Positions 34,093 through 41,052 of a stretch of DNA of 45,700 nucleotides are shown here, in pieces. How positions within the stretch are numbered: the stretch's first letter is position 1; every line of letters starts with the position of its first letter. The position numbers and the translations under genes are program-made. Under the pieces are notes generated by a model, which was given only the letters and a program-made list of their open reading frames with translations, was not told the DNA's origin and ran no database searches. The stretch lies in NCBI RefSeq assembly GCF_900099905.1, contig NZ_FNEE01000035.1:1-45700 (forward strand). The letters are read 5' to 3'. The stretch is from Mesorhizobium muleiense (lineage in GTDB: Bacteria > Pseudomonadota > Alphaproteobacteria > Rhizobiales > Rhizobiaceae).

Positions 34093-34240
34093 TCTGGGCT
34101 GGATTCGAGTCAATCAGGATTTTTCCAGAATTCGAAAAATCCGGCAGTCGGCGCTTAAATGCCGCTCTTAAACGGCTTTCTTCGCTACGACGCAGCATTC
34201 TGGGGCATAGATCGAGAATCCACAAAGGTCCTTGATTTGT

Positions 34241-34252
34241 TGGAACGTTCCA
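34241..34252. promoter_or_regulatory. LacI-type operator O2
   Basis: TGGAACGTTCCA is a perfect 12-bp palindrome, 28 bp upstream of the DUF993 gene's ATG. Its centre is about 162 bp from that of O1, so a repressor tetramer or two dimers could act across the divergent gap. Confidence 0.78.
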
Positions 34253-34280
34253 TTTAATAGCGCGACCAAGGGAGAGATCG

Positions 34281-35435
34281 ATGGACATTGCCTTGCCCGG
34301 GGAGGGCGGTCGCAGCACTCGCTACCGCCTTGTCGGCCAGCCGGCACAGCCGGTGATCGGCGCGCGGTTTTCGCGTATCGCCTATGCCGCCGCCCATGTC
34401 GTTGCCGATCCCCTCGCGATGGCCGATCCGTGGTCTCATCCTGCGGTCGACTGGGAGCGCACGATGGCGTTCCGCCATCATCTGTGGCGGCTCGGCTTCC
34501 GCATCGCCGAGGCGATGGATACTTCGCAGCGCGGCATGGGTTTCGACTGGGCAAACGCCAGGGAATTGGTCCGCCGCTCGATCGCCGAGGCGCGCACCAT
34601 CGAGGGCGCCGATCTCGCCTCAGGCGCCGGGACAGACCATCTGGCGCCAGGCGCCGCCAGGACGCTCGACGATGTCATCGCGGCCTATGAAGAGCAGTTC
34701 GGTTTCATCGAAGGCCTCGGCGGCAAGGCGATCATGATGGCCAGCCGCGCGCTGGCAGCTGTCGCCAAGGGTCCCGACGATTATTTCAGCGTCTATGACC
34801 GCATCCTGTCCCAGGCATCCGGCAAGGTCATCCTGCACTGGCTGGGCGACATGTTCGATCCGGCGCTGAAGGATTACTGGGGCAGCCATGATTTCGACAC
34901 TGCGCTCGATGCGGTCGTCGCCATCATCGAACGCCACGCCGGCAAGGTCGAGGGGATCAAGATATCGCTGCTCGATGCCGGCAAAGAGGTTGCCCTGCGC
35001 AACCGGCTGCCGGAAGGGGTGGTCATGTTCACCGGCGACGATTTCAACTATCCCGAGCTGATCGCCGGCGATGGCGAAAGACACTCGCATGCGCTGCTCG
35101 GGATTTTCGACGCTATCGCGCCGGTCGCCAATGCCGCGCTGGCTAGGCTGGCCGACGGCGACCGCGCCGGTTATGACGCGCTGATGGCGCCGACAGTGCC
35201 TTTGTCGCGAAAGATCTTCGAGGTGCCGACCGAATACTACAAGGCCGGTATCGTCCTCATGGCTTGGCTGAACGGCCACCAGGACCATTTTTCGATGGTC
35301 GGCGGCATGCAGTCGGCACGCGGCATTTGCCACTATGCCGATGTGTTCCGCCTTGCCGACCAGGCCGGATTGCTGGCCGACCCGGAGCTTGCCATCGCCA
35401 GAATGGAGAACCTGTGCGCCGTGGCGGGTGTCTGA
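34281..35435 (+). CDS. DUF993 family protein (aldolase-like TIM barrel)
   Basis: A 384-residue protein recognised as DUF993, a family distantly related to dihydrodipicolinate synthase-type aldolases. Recognisable are VIGARFSRIAYAAAHVVADP (about 25-44), the segment KVEGIKISLLDAGKEVAL (about 222-239), where a barrel-strand Lys in IKIS is a candidate Schiff-base residue, MFTGDDFNYPELI and YYKAGIVLMAWLNGHQDHF. AGGGAGAG precedes ATG 34281. It diverges from lacI with an operator in its promoter, so it belongs to the same regulon. The activity is unknown; retro-aldol cleavage of a pathway intermediate is a reasonable guess. Confidence 0.82.
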   Translation: MDIALPGEGGRSTRYRLVGQPAQPVIGARFSRIAYAAAHVVADPLAMADPWSHPAVDWERTMAFRHHLWRLGFRIAEAMDTSQRGMGFDWANARELVRRSIAEARTIEGADLASGAGTDHLAPGAARTLDDVIAAYEEQFGFIEGLGGKAIMMASRALAAVAKGPDDYFSVYDRILSQASGKVILHWLGDMFDPALKDYWGSHDFDTALDAVVAIIERHAGKVEGIKISLLDAGKEVALRNRLPEGVVMFTGDDFNYPELIAGDGERHSHALLGIFDAIAPVANAALARLADGDRAGYDALMAPTVPLSRKIFEVPTEYYKAGIVLMAWLNGHQDHFSMVGGMQSARGICHYADVFRLADQAGLLADPELAIARMENLCAVAGV

Positions 35436-35578
35436 CCGCCATACCACAAGAAGAGCTCGCCCGAATCTCCGATTTGGCTTGTCTCGGCAAATCTGTATGC
35501 GCTATGCGTCCGACGCAGGACCATCCGGCACGCCGACGCAAGATGGTCATAGCGGCCGTTCTGCATAGGGATACGCCA

Positions 35579-36541
35579 ATGGATTTCGACCTAAGGGGCA
35601 AGCGCGTTTTCGTGGCCGGGCATCGCGGCATGGTCGGCTCGGCCATATTGCGAAGGCTGGCGGACGAGGACTGCGAGGTCCTGACCGCATCACGCGATGA
35701 ACTCGACCTGATGGACCAGGCCGGTGTGCGGCGCTGGATGGCTGGCCACAGGCCGGACGCGGTGGTGATGGCGGCGGCCAAGGTCGGCGGTATCCTGGCA
35801 AACAACAGGTTGCCGGTCGATTTTCTGCAGGACAATCTCATCATGCAGACCAATGTCATCGAGAGCGCCTTCCGCAACGAAGTGCAGAAATTGCTGTTTC
35901 TCGGTTCGTCCTGCATCTATCCGAAGTTTGCGGCGCAGCCGATCGCCGAGGATGCCTTGCTGACCGGTCCGCTCGAACCGACCAACGAATGGTACGCGAT
36001 CGCCAAGATCGCTGGGCTGAAACTGTGCCAGGCCTATCGGCGCCAATATGGTGTCGAGTACATCTCGGCGATGCCGACCAACCTCTATGGCCCCGGCGAC
36101 AATTTCGACCTCTCCACCAGCCATGTCGTGCCAGCCCTGATGCGCAAGGCGCACAAGGCCAAGCGCGCCGGCGACAAAACCCTGGAGGTCTGGGGATCGG
36201 GCACGCCGATGCGCGAGTTCCTGCATGTCGACGACGCCGCGGACGCTCTGGTCTGGCTGCTGAAAAACTATGCCGGCGACAGCCACGTCAATGTCGGCTC
36301 GGGCGAAGACATCACCATTGCCGAACTGGCCCGCACCATGCTCTCCGTCGTCGGCGCCGAGGCGGCGCTCACATTCGATGCGACGAAGCCGGACGGCACG
36401 CCGCGCAAGCTGATGGACGTGTCGCGCCTGCTTGCCACGGGCTGGCGCCCGCGGTACTCGCTTCAGAGCGGATTGGAGCAGACCTATGCGTGGTTTCTCC
36501 AGCATATCGAGACGGGCGATCTCCGCCTCGGCGCGGCTTGA
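35579..36541 (+). CDS. fcl: GDP-L-fucose synthase
   Basis: A 320-residue extended SDR that converts GDP-4-keto-6-deoxy-D-mannose to GDP-L-fucose by epimerisation and NADPH reduction. The cofactor motif GHRGMVGS is at 14-21. The catalytic set is Ser110/Cys112 in GSSCIYP and Tyr139-x3-Lys143 in EWYAIAK, three residues offset from the E. coli enzyme. MPTNLYGPGDNFD is the usual family stretch. ATG 35579 is used; a longer reading starts inside the DUF993 gene. No gmd or glycosyltransferase gene is adjacent, so its sugar-nucleotide partners must be elsewhere. Confidence 0.92.
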   Translation: MDFDLRGKRVFVAGHRGMVGSAILRRLADEDCEVLTASRDELDLMDQAGVRRWMAGHRPDAVVMAAAKVGGILANNRLPVDFLQDNLIMQTNVIESAFRNEVQKLLFLGSSCIYPKFAAQPIAEDALLTGPLEPTNEWYAIAKIAGLKLCQAYRRQYGVEYISAMPTNLYGPGDNFDLSTSHVVPALMRKAHKAKRAGDKTLEVWGSGTPMREFLHVDDAADALVWLLKNYAGDSHVNVGSGEDITIAELARTMLSVVGAEAALTFDATKPDGTPRKLMDVSRLLATGWRPRYSLQSGLEQTYAWFLQHIETGDLRLGAA

Positions 36542-37059
36542 TCGTCGACGCTGATTGATGCCAGCAAGGCCTCCCGTGTTGGACACCGTCCCACAACGGC
36601 ATTCGTCCTGTCGTCCTGCATTCGTCGGCTTCTTCGCCAGTACTGATGCGTATGACCTTCACGGAATCACCTCGGCGGTCGCTTTTGGCCATGGGGACCT
36701 CTAGGCACGTCGAATCACCTTCTTGCTGTTCTTGCAAATCGAGCAGATGCCGTACTCCTGGACAAAGTCGTTGGTGGTCGCAAAAGCGCCGGTCACTTGC
36801 GCCGGGTGCGCCGTGTCGTTGGATAGGCCAACGCCGACCGCGATGCATTTGTTGCACACCGGCTGCGGACGATGCTGCGTAATGAAGTCGTTGATTTTCT
36901 GCGGAACCGACCTGCGACCCTCCCTTGCCGCGAAGCGTAGAGGAAGATGTGTCGGATCGCGACAGGCGAGGCATCAAATTTCAAGCTGAAGCACTACCCA
37001 ATCGTTGCCATTTGTTGACCTCTGGTCTTTAGTTTCCGGCCACAGGTGATTTTGGGGGA
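36542..37059. other. Gene-poor accessory stretch after fcl
   Basis: This 518-bp stretch holds no intact gene. Its minus strand carries a clearly coding-like frame without a start (36701-36973, listed separately). Further left, a short minus-strand frame starting at 36692 runs into fcl and has no recognisable content. Codon use is less GC-biased than in neighbouring genes. Confidence 0.5.
36701..36973 (-). pseudogene. Start-less small CxxC (zinc-ribbon-like) protein frame
   Basis: A 90-codon open frame, TGA-bounded upstream, reads through PQKINDFITQHRPQPVCNKC, then HPAQVTGAFATTNDFV and ends GICSICKNSKKVIRRA. Two CxxC pairs (VCNKC and ICSIC) about 40 residues apart could bind zinc. Codon use and the conserved-looking ends make it a genuine coding sequence, but no ATG, GTG or TTG occurs in frame before the CxxC region. 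Either the 5' end was lost by deletion or a frameshift separates it from its start (an ATG lies in another frame at 36975). It lies in a remnant region beside restriction-modification debris. No function is assigned. Confidence 0.5.
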
Positions 37060-37221
37060 ATGTCGGGTTTGAACCAGCAGCAGCTTTCGTCGTTCATCTG
37101 GTCCGTCGCGGACCTGCTCAGGGGGGACTACAAGCAAACCGACTACGGCAAAGTCATCCTGCCCTTCACAGGCAAGATCGATGTCCGTGAAATCGCGAGC
37201 GTAGAACTGGAGCCCGCATGA
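37060..37221 (+). pseudogene. HsdM-HsdS fusion remnant of a type I restriction-modification operon
   Basis: A 53-residue intact frame. Residues 1-36, ending DLLRGDYKQTDYGKVILPF, match the start of HsdM-type N6-adenine methyltransferases as I know them. The rest, TGKIDVREIASVELEPA, matches the C-terminal end of HsdS specificity subunits (TGKIDVR). An in-frame deletion has apparently removed the rest of hsdM and nearly all of hsdS, joining their ends. No methyltransferase motif (such as NPPF) or target recognition domain remains, so it cannot methylate DNA. Its TGA overlaps the next gene's ATG (ATGA), the arrangement expected if hsdS originally preceded that gene. Confidence 0.7.
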
Positions 37222-37733
37222 GCCTCGACAAGATCATTGCATCGATCCCCGGCATGGACGCCAAACGTCGCGCTGAAACGCGGAGCAATGCGGAAAGGAA
37301 GCTCGACGATGCGCGTATGGGCGCAGACGCTCGTCGGGTGATTGAGGAATTGGACGCTCAGGAGGCAAGAGAAGCGGCTGCGTTCTCCGATCGCGTGTCG
37401 AACCTGCCGGTCGCGAAGCGGGTGGTCGAAGCGTTTTCGTCCATGACTGAAAACGAGCGCAACATCGTCCAGGTGCTGCTCGACCATCCTGGCGAAACGT
37501 CTACGGGCCTGAGTAGTGCCTTAGGATGGGGTGGACAGACTTGGCACATGCACTTTGGAGAGATGTGCAAGAAGCGGGAAACGCGTCTGTGGCCTGCTGA
37601 GCCGGCGGTAGTCCGCGACGCAAACTTCTACTGCGGTATCCTTGCCAATCTCTCAGCCGACAACCGCTGGACCATCAAGCCGGAAGTGGCGGAAGGCTTC
37701 ACGGCACTTGGGTTGCGGGCGAACAAGAAATGA
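37218..37733 (+). CDS. Hypothetical protein, restriction-modification operon associated
   Basis: A 171-residue soluble protein with no named domain that I recognise. The first half is helical and charged (MDAKRRAETRSNAERKLDDA). The second half has NIVQVLLDHPGETSTGLSSA, a winged-helix-like stretch, then WGGQTWHMHFGEMCKKRE and a C-terminal SADNRWTIKPEVAEGF. It overlaps the HsdM-HsdS remnant by 4 bases, so it was once translated with hsdS. No hsdR follows. The frame is intact although its partners are lost, so it is either recently orphaned or useful alone. Confidence 0.7.
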   Translation: MSLDKIIASIPGMDAKRRAETRSNAERKLDDARMGADARRVIEELDAQEAREAAAFSDRVSNLPVAKRVVEAFSSMTENERNIVQVLLDHPGETSTGLSSALGWGGQTWHMHFGEMCKKRETRLWPAEPAVVRDANFYCGILANLSADNRWTIKPEVAEGFTALGLRANKK

Positions 37734-38029
37734 CTGGGCGGCGGCCGTCTCTTGGCGATGGCCAATGCAAACTCGCTCACCGACATGTTGGATACCGTTT
37801 CGGATTCACTTGGAAGAGCGATCCCCCGGGACATCTAAATTCATATCGTCTCGTCGATAAGGCCGAAAAAAAGCTTTGCCGACTTCAATGAGAAGCATTG
37901 GCTGGGGCCAAAAAATCAAGCGGCCCCGATTTGGCGTTCTCGAGAATACGGCATTCACACGGTCCAACCAGAAGTGCGCCCGTAAGACGAGGAAATCCGC
38001 GGGGCACGAGTGGCGGCGGATTGTCTGGA
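37734..38029. other. Intergenic stretch before tRNA-Val
   Basis: About 296 bp without a supported gene. A 26-residue frame from ATG 37758 to TAA 37838 (MANANSLTDMLDTVSDSLGR...) could be the tail of a deleted gene, but it is too short to assign. It may mark the right edge of the restriction-modification remnant. No repeat of the tRNA 3' end was found here. Confidence 0.3.
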
Positions 38030-38104
38030 TGGTGGGCGTGACAGGGATTGAACCTGTGACCCCTGCAATGTCAATGCAGTGCTCTCCCGCTGAGCTACAC
38101 GCCC
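38030..38104 (-). tRNA. tRNA-Val (GAC)
   Basis: Read on the minus strand, a 75-nt cloverleaf starts GGGCGTGTAGCTCAG and ends with the T-arm GGTTCAATCC, acceptor CACGCCC and an encoded CCA (complement of 38030-38032). The anticodon loop TTGACAT between CTGCA and TGCAG gives anticodon GAC. Its 3' end faces the restriction-modification remnant, a common position for inserted DNA. Confidence 0.95.
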
Positions 38105-38222
38105 ATCCGAAGCCGCGCATACACCATTTTTGCCACGGCGCGTCAATAGCAGGAAAAGGGAAAGAAAGCTTCGTCTTGCCGCACCGTCGAAGGCGCGCCG
38201 GAAGCCGGCGGCGGAAAACGTG

Positions 38223-38585
38223 TCAGGCTGCCTGCAGCATCTTTTCGACCTCGTTGACGAGGTCGCGCAAATGGAACGGCTTCGACAGCACCTTGGCGTC
38301 TTTCGGCGCCTTGGAATCCGGATTGAGCGCAACGGCGGCGAAGCCGGTGATGAACATGACCTTGAGGTCGGGATCGATCTCGGTGGCGCGGCGGGCGAGT
38401 TCGATGCCGTCCATCTCCGGCATAACGATATCGGTCAACAGCAGCGAGAAAGGCTCTTCGCGCAGCCGCTCATAGGCGCTGGCGCCATTGTCGAAATCGC
38501 TGACCTGGTAGCCGGCACGCTCCAGCGCCTTGACGAGGAACCGGCGCATGTCATCGTCGTCTTCCGCCAGTAGAATGCGTGCCAT
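38223..38585 (-). CDS. cpdR: CpdR-type single-domain response regulator
   Basis: A 120-residue receiver domain without an output domain. It has the acidic pocket AEDDDD (8-13), phospho-acceptor Asp52 in LLLTDIVMPEMDG, the conserved Thr in FITGFAAVAL and Lys in LSKPFHLRDLV. It ends in Ala-Ala. The sequence matches CpdR of alphaproteobacteria, which in its unphosphorylated form directs ClpXP to cell-cycle substrates; in rhizobia it affects the cell cycle and bacteroid development. The divergent neighbour is an N-formylglutamate amidohydrolase. Confidence 0.9.
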   Translation of the reverse strand: MARILLAEDDDDMRRFLVKALERAGYQVSDFDNGASAYERLREEPFSLLLTDIVMPEMDGIELARRATEIDPDLKVMFITGFAAVALNPDSKAPKDAKVLSKPFHLRDLVNEVEKMLQAA

Positions 38586-38732
38586 CTTATCCCGTCCGAA
38601 TCACCCGCCCGAGACTGCCGTGGGGCAGCCCGTTAACCATCCTGTATATGAGGAGGTGAGGGTAAACATCAAGTGAACGATAAAGGCCCGATCCGGCTTT
38701 GACAAAGCGGTCCGGACGCCGAAACGCTGGAC

Positions 38733-39689
38733 ATGCGGCCGGCGAGGTGGCACCTTTCAAACCATGATGCATTGGTGTTTCCGGGTACGTTCAAATTGAA
38801 AACGGCAGCCGAGGATTTTTCGGTCGTTCCCCCCTTCGAAATCCGGTCGGGCGCCGAACAGCGTGTTCCCTTCCTCTTCAACTCGCCGCATAGCGGCCGT
38901 CACTATCCGGACCGGTTCCTGGCCATGGCAAGGCTGGACCGAAACGCCATCCGCCGCTCCGAAGATTGCTATGTCGACGAATTGTTCGGTGGCGCTGTTG
39001 CGCTCGGCGCGCCGATGCTGGCGGCAAATTTCCCGCGCGCCTATCTCGACGTCAACCGGGAGCCCTGGGAACTCGATCCGCGCATGTTCGCCGAACCGGT
39101 GCCGTCGTTCTGCAACATCCGTTCGGCGCGCGTCGCCGGCGGGCTTGGCACCGTGCCCAAGCTGGTGGGAGAAGGGCTCGACATCTATGCCGGCCGCTTG
39201 CCGCTGGCGGAAGCCGTCGCGCGTATCGAGGCCGTCTACAAGCCTTATCACGAGACACTGAAACGGCTTTTGACCAGGACCCATGCGCGGTTCGGCTTTG
39301 CCGTGCTGATCGATTGCCATTCGATGCCGGCGAGCATCAGGGTCGGCGACAGCGGTGTCAGGCCCGACTTCATCGTCGGCGACCGTTTCGGCATGTCCGC
39401 TGCGGCAGCGTTGACCGAGACGGCGATCGGCCTGCTCATCGGCATGGGCTATACCGTCGCCCATAACAAGCCCTACGCCGGAGGCTTCATCACCGAGCAC
39501 TATGGCCGCCCCGTGCGCCATCTCCATGCGCTGCAGATCGAGGTCAATCGCGGGCTCTACATGAACGAGCGGACGTTCCAGAAATCCGCCGGCTTCGATG
39601 CGCTCGCCGACGATCTGGCGCAATTCTCGGCCGACCTGATGGCAATGCCCGACCACAATTTTATCGATCTGCCGCTTGCCGCCGAATGA
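38733..39689 (+). CDS. N-formylglutamate amidohydrolase family protein, second copy
   Basis: An enzyme of about 318 residues in the zinc-dependent N-formylglutamate amidohydrolase family. Key segments are FLFNSPHSGRHYPD (metal-site His and Asp region), RAYLDVNREPWELDP, VLIDCHSMPAS and ALQIEVNRGLYMNE with the catalytic Glu region. It is quite diverged from the 273-residue homologue at 3659. The start is uncertain: ATG 38733 has a weak ribosome site, and TTG or GTG codons up to about 38800 are possible because the first 30 residues are not typical of the family. It is transcribed away from cpdR. Confidence 0.83.
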   Translation: MRPARWHLSNHDALVFPGTFKLKTAAEDFSVVPPFEIRSGAEQRVPFLFNSPHSGRHYPDRFLAMARLDRNAIRRSEDCYVDELFGGAVALGAPMLAANFPRAYLDVNREPWELDPRMFAEPVPSFCNIRSARVAGGLGTVPKLVGEGLDIYAGRLPLAEAVARIEAVYKPYHETLKRLLTRTHARFGFAVLIDCHSMPASIRVGDSGVRPDFIVGDRFGMSAAAALTETAIGLLIGMGYTVAHNKPYAGGFITEHYGRPVRHLHALQIEVNRGLYMNERTFQKSAGFDALADDLAQFSADLMAMPDHNFIDLPLAAE

Positions 39690-39871
39690 TTGCCGAAAAT
39701 CGAAACGAGATCTTGCGCCGGATAAAGGCATCGGCGTGCGGGTCGGGACGCGCAATCGGCTGAGTGCCACGCCGAAAAAAAGACCGCATCGTTTGCACGA
39801 CACGGTCGAAGTCTAGGGAGGAAACGCCCAAGGAGGGCATGGACAGGAGAACCTGTCCGAGAACAAATCTA

Positions 39872-39886
39872 TTGTGCGATGCACAA
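39872..39886. promoter_or_regulatory. Inverted repeat TTGTGC-N3-GCACAA
   Basis: TTGTGC (39872-39877) and GCACAA (39881-39886) are separated by GAT. The TGC-N3-GCA core resembles sites of the polyhydroxybutyrate regulator PhaR as I recall them. It is close to a terminator-like stem and has no phasin gene next to it, so the assignment is weak. Confidence 0.3.
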
Positions 39887-39893
39887 ATGTCAA

Positions 39894-39912
39894 GCCGCCG
39901 TGCGGCGTTTTT
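39894..39912 (+). terminator. Small GC hairpin with T run
   Basis: GCCGC (39894-39898) and GCGGC (39902-39906) form a 5-bp stem with loop CGT, followed by GTTTTT. It could end transcription from the amidohydrolase side. The stem is short, so efficiency is uncertain. Confidence 0.45.
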
Positions 39913-40043
39913 AATTCACTATGATGTGGAAACTGCGTTTCGAGGGCGCCAGCGTTGCATTCGAGCAACAGTCGTCGATGCGCAAAAGTCCCGCACGCCC
40001 TTGTTTTGGCGGAAATCCACAGGCAGACGATGGTTCCAGCACG

Positions 40044-40145
40044 CTAAAGCGCCTCGCGTTTGACCGGACGACGCGCTTTAGGTTGTTGTTTTATGCATGT
40101 CGTTATCGCAAAACCGCTGCACACTTTTGCGCGACATGCATTACG
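40044..40145. repeat. Two-hairpin intergenic repeat, copy B
   Basis: The same element as at 19011 and 44957, without the 26-bp insert. The first hairpin has decayed (AAAGCGC/GCGCTTT retained, inner part mismatched), and the second (TGCATGTCG with CGACATGCA, inner GCAAAA with TTTTGC) is intact. It ends about 13 bp before the hisN-like start codon, so the second hairpin would lie in that gene's leader RNA. Confidence 0.85.
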
Positions 40146-40157
40146 CGGGAGAATCAG

Positions 40158-40931
40158 TTGGACATCAGCATCGATTTCATGCGGCGCATTGCGGATGCCG
40201 CCGCAGCCGAAACCTTGCCGCGCTTCCGCAGCCAGGGCGCAGTCGCCAACAAGGAGCAAGGCAGCTTCGACCCGGTCACCGAGGCGGACCGCGAGGCCGA
40301 GCGGGTCATCCGGGCGCTTATTTCAGCGGAATATCCCGATCACGGCATCCTCGGCGAGGAGCATGGCAGCGAGAACATTTCCAGCAGGCATGTCTGGGTG
40401 ATCGATCCGATCGACGGCACCCGTGCCTTCATTTCCGGCCTGCCGGTGTGGGGAACTTTGGTCGGGCTGACGGTCGACGGCGATGCCGTCGCCGGCATGA
40501 TGTCGCAGCCCTTCACCGGCGAGCTTTTCTACGCCAACGCGTCCGGCGCCCATTATGAAGGCCCGGGCGGACCGCGTAGGCTGACGACACGCAAGACGAC
40601 AAGCCTCGCCGAGGCGACGCTGTTCACCACCACGCCAGCACTGTTCAAGGGAGACGCGCGCCTGCGCTACGACCTGTTCGAGCGGCAGGTCCAACTCGCC
40701 CGCTACGGTACCGACTGCTATGCCTTCGCCATGGTCGCGGCGGGAAGCGTCGACATCGTCGCCGACCCCGGTTTGAAACCCTACGATATCGTCGCGCTGA
40801 TCCCGATCATCGAGAAGGCCGGCGGCGTCGTCACCACCTTCGAAGGCGGACCGGCGGAAAGGGGCGGCGACATCCTGGCTGCGGCGACGCCGGAGCTTCA
40901 TGCTGCCGCGATGGCGGCGTTGCGCGGCTGA
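40158..40931 (+). CDS. hisN: Inositol monophosphatase family protein, probable histidinol-phosphatase
   Basis: A phosphatase of 257 residues in the Mg2+/Li+-sensitive inositol monophosphatase family. Metal-site motifs are present: FDPVTEADREAE (about 35-46), ILGEEHG, VIDPIDGTRAFISG (about 80-93) and DIVADPGLKPYDIVAL with the C-terminal Asp. The sequence resembles HisN-type enzymes used by rhizobia for the histidinol-phosphate step of histidine synthesis; other inositol-phosphatase-like roles remain possible. TTG 40158 was chosen because GGGAGA lies 7 nt upstream; ATG 40179 is the alternative. Repeat copy B lies immediately upstream. Confidence 0.82.
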   Translation: MDISIDFMRRIADAAAAETLPRFRSQGAVANKEQGSFDPVTEADREAERVIRALISAEYPDHGILGEEHGSENISSRHVWVIDPIDGTRAFISGLPVWGTLVGLTVDGDAVAGMMSQPFTGELFYANASGAHYEGPGGPRRLTTRKTTSLAEATLFTTTPALFKGDARLRYDLFERQVQLARYGTDCYAFAMVAAGSVDIVADPGLKPYDIVALIPIIEKAGGVVTTFEGGPAERGGDILAAATPELHAAAMAALRG

Positions 40932-41052
40932 ACCGGCTGGGCAGGTGGCCATTGCCGGACTGAGGGGCTCACGGCGACGACAACCCAATGCTCCTGACGG
41001 CAGGGTGTCAGCAGCTCTCTGGTATGGCGATGATGCCAGGGGAGGGAGCCTC

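Larger units (their letters stand above)
39690..40157. other. Intergenic region with several hairpins upstream of hisN-like gene
   Basis: A 468-bp region without a supported gene. It contains the perfect hairpin GGACAGG/CCTGTCC (39841-39858), the inverted repeat at 39872-39886, a terminator-like stem at 39894-39912, and intergenic repeat copy B at 40044-40145. An open frame from 39921 runs into the downstream gene, but its first 80 codons cross these elements and look non-coding. Confidence 0.5.

Noticed and set aside
36369..36692. Minus-strand frame beginning MAKSDRRGDSVKVIRIS
   Set aside because: Most of it is antisense to fcl, and the 50 codons outside show no recognisable content; kept only as part of the region description.
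39921..40157. N-terminal extension of the hisN-like gene by about 79 codons
   Set aside because: The extension runs through intergenic repeat copy B and has no family similarity; TTG 40158 with GGGAGA upstream fits better.
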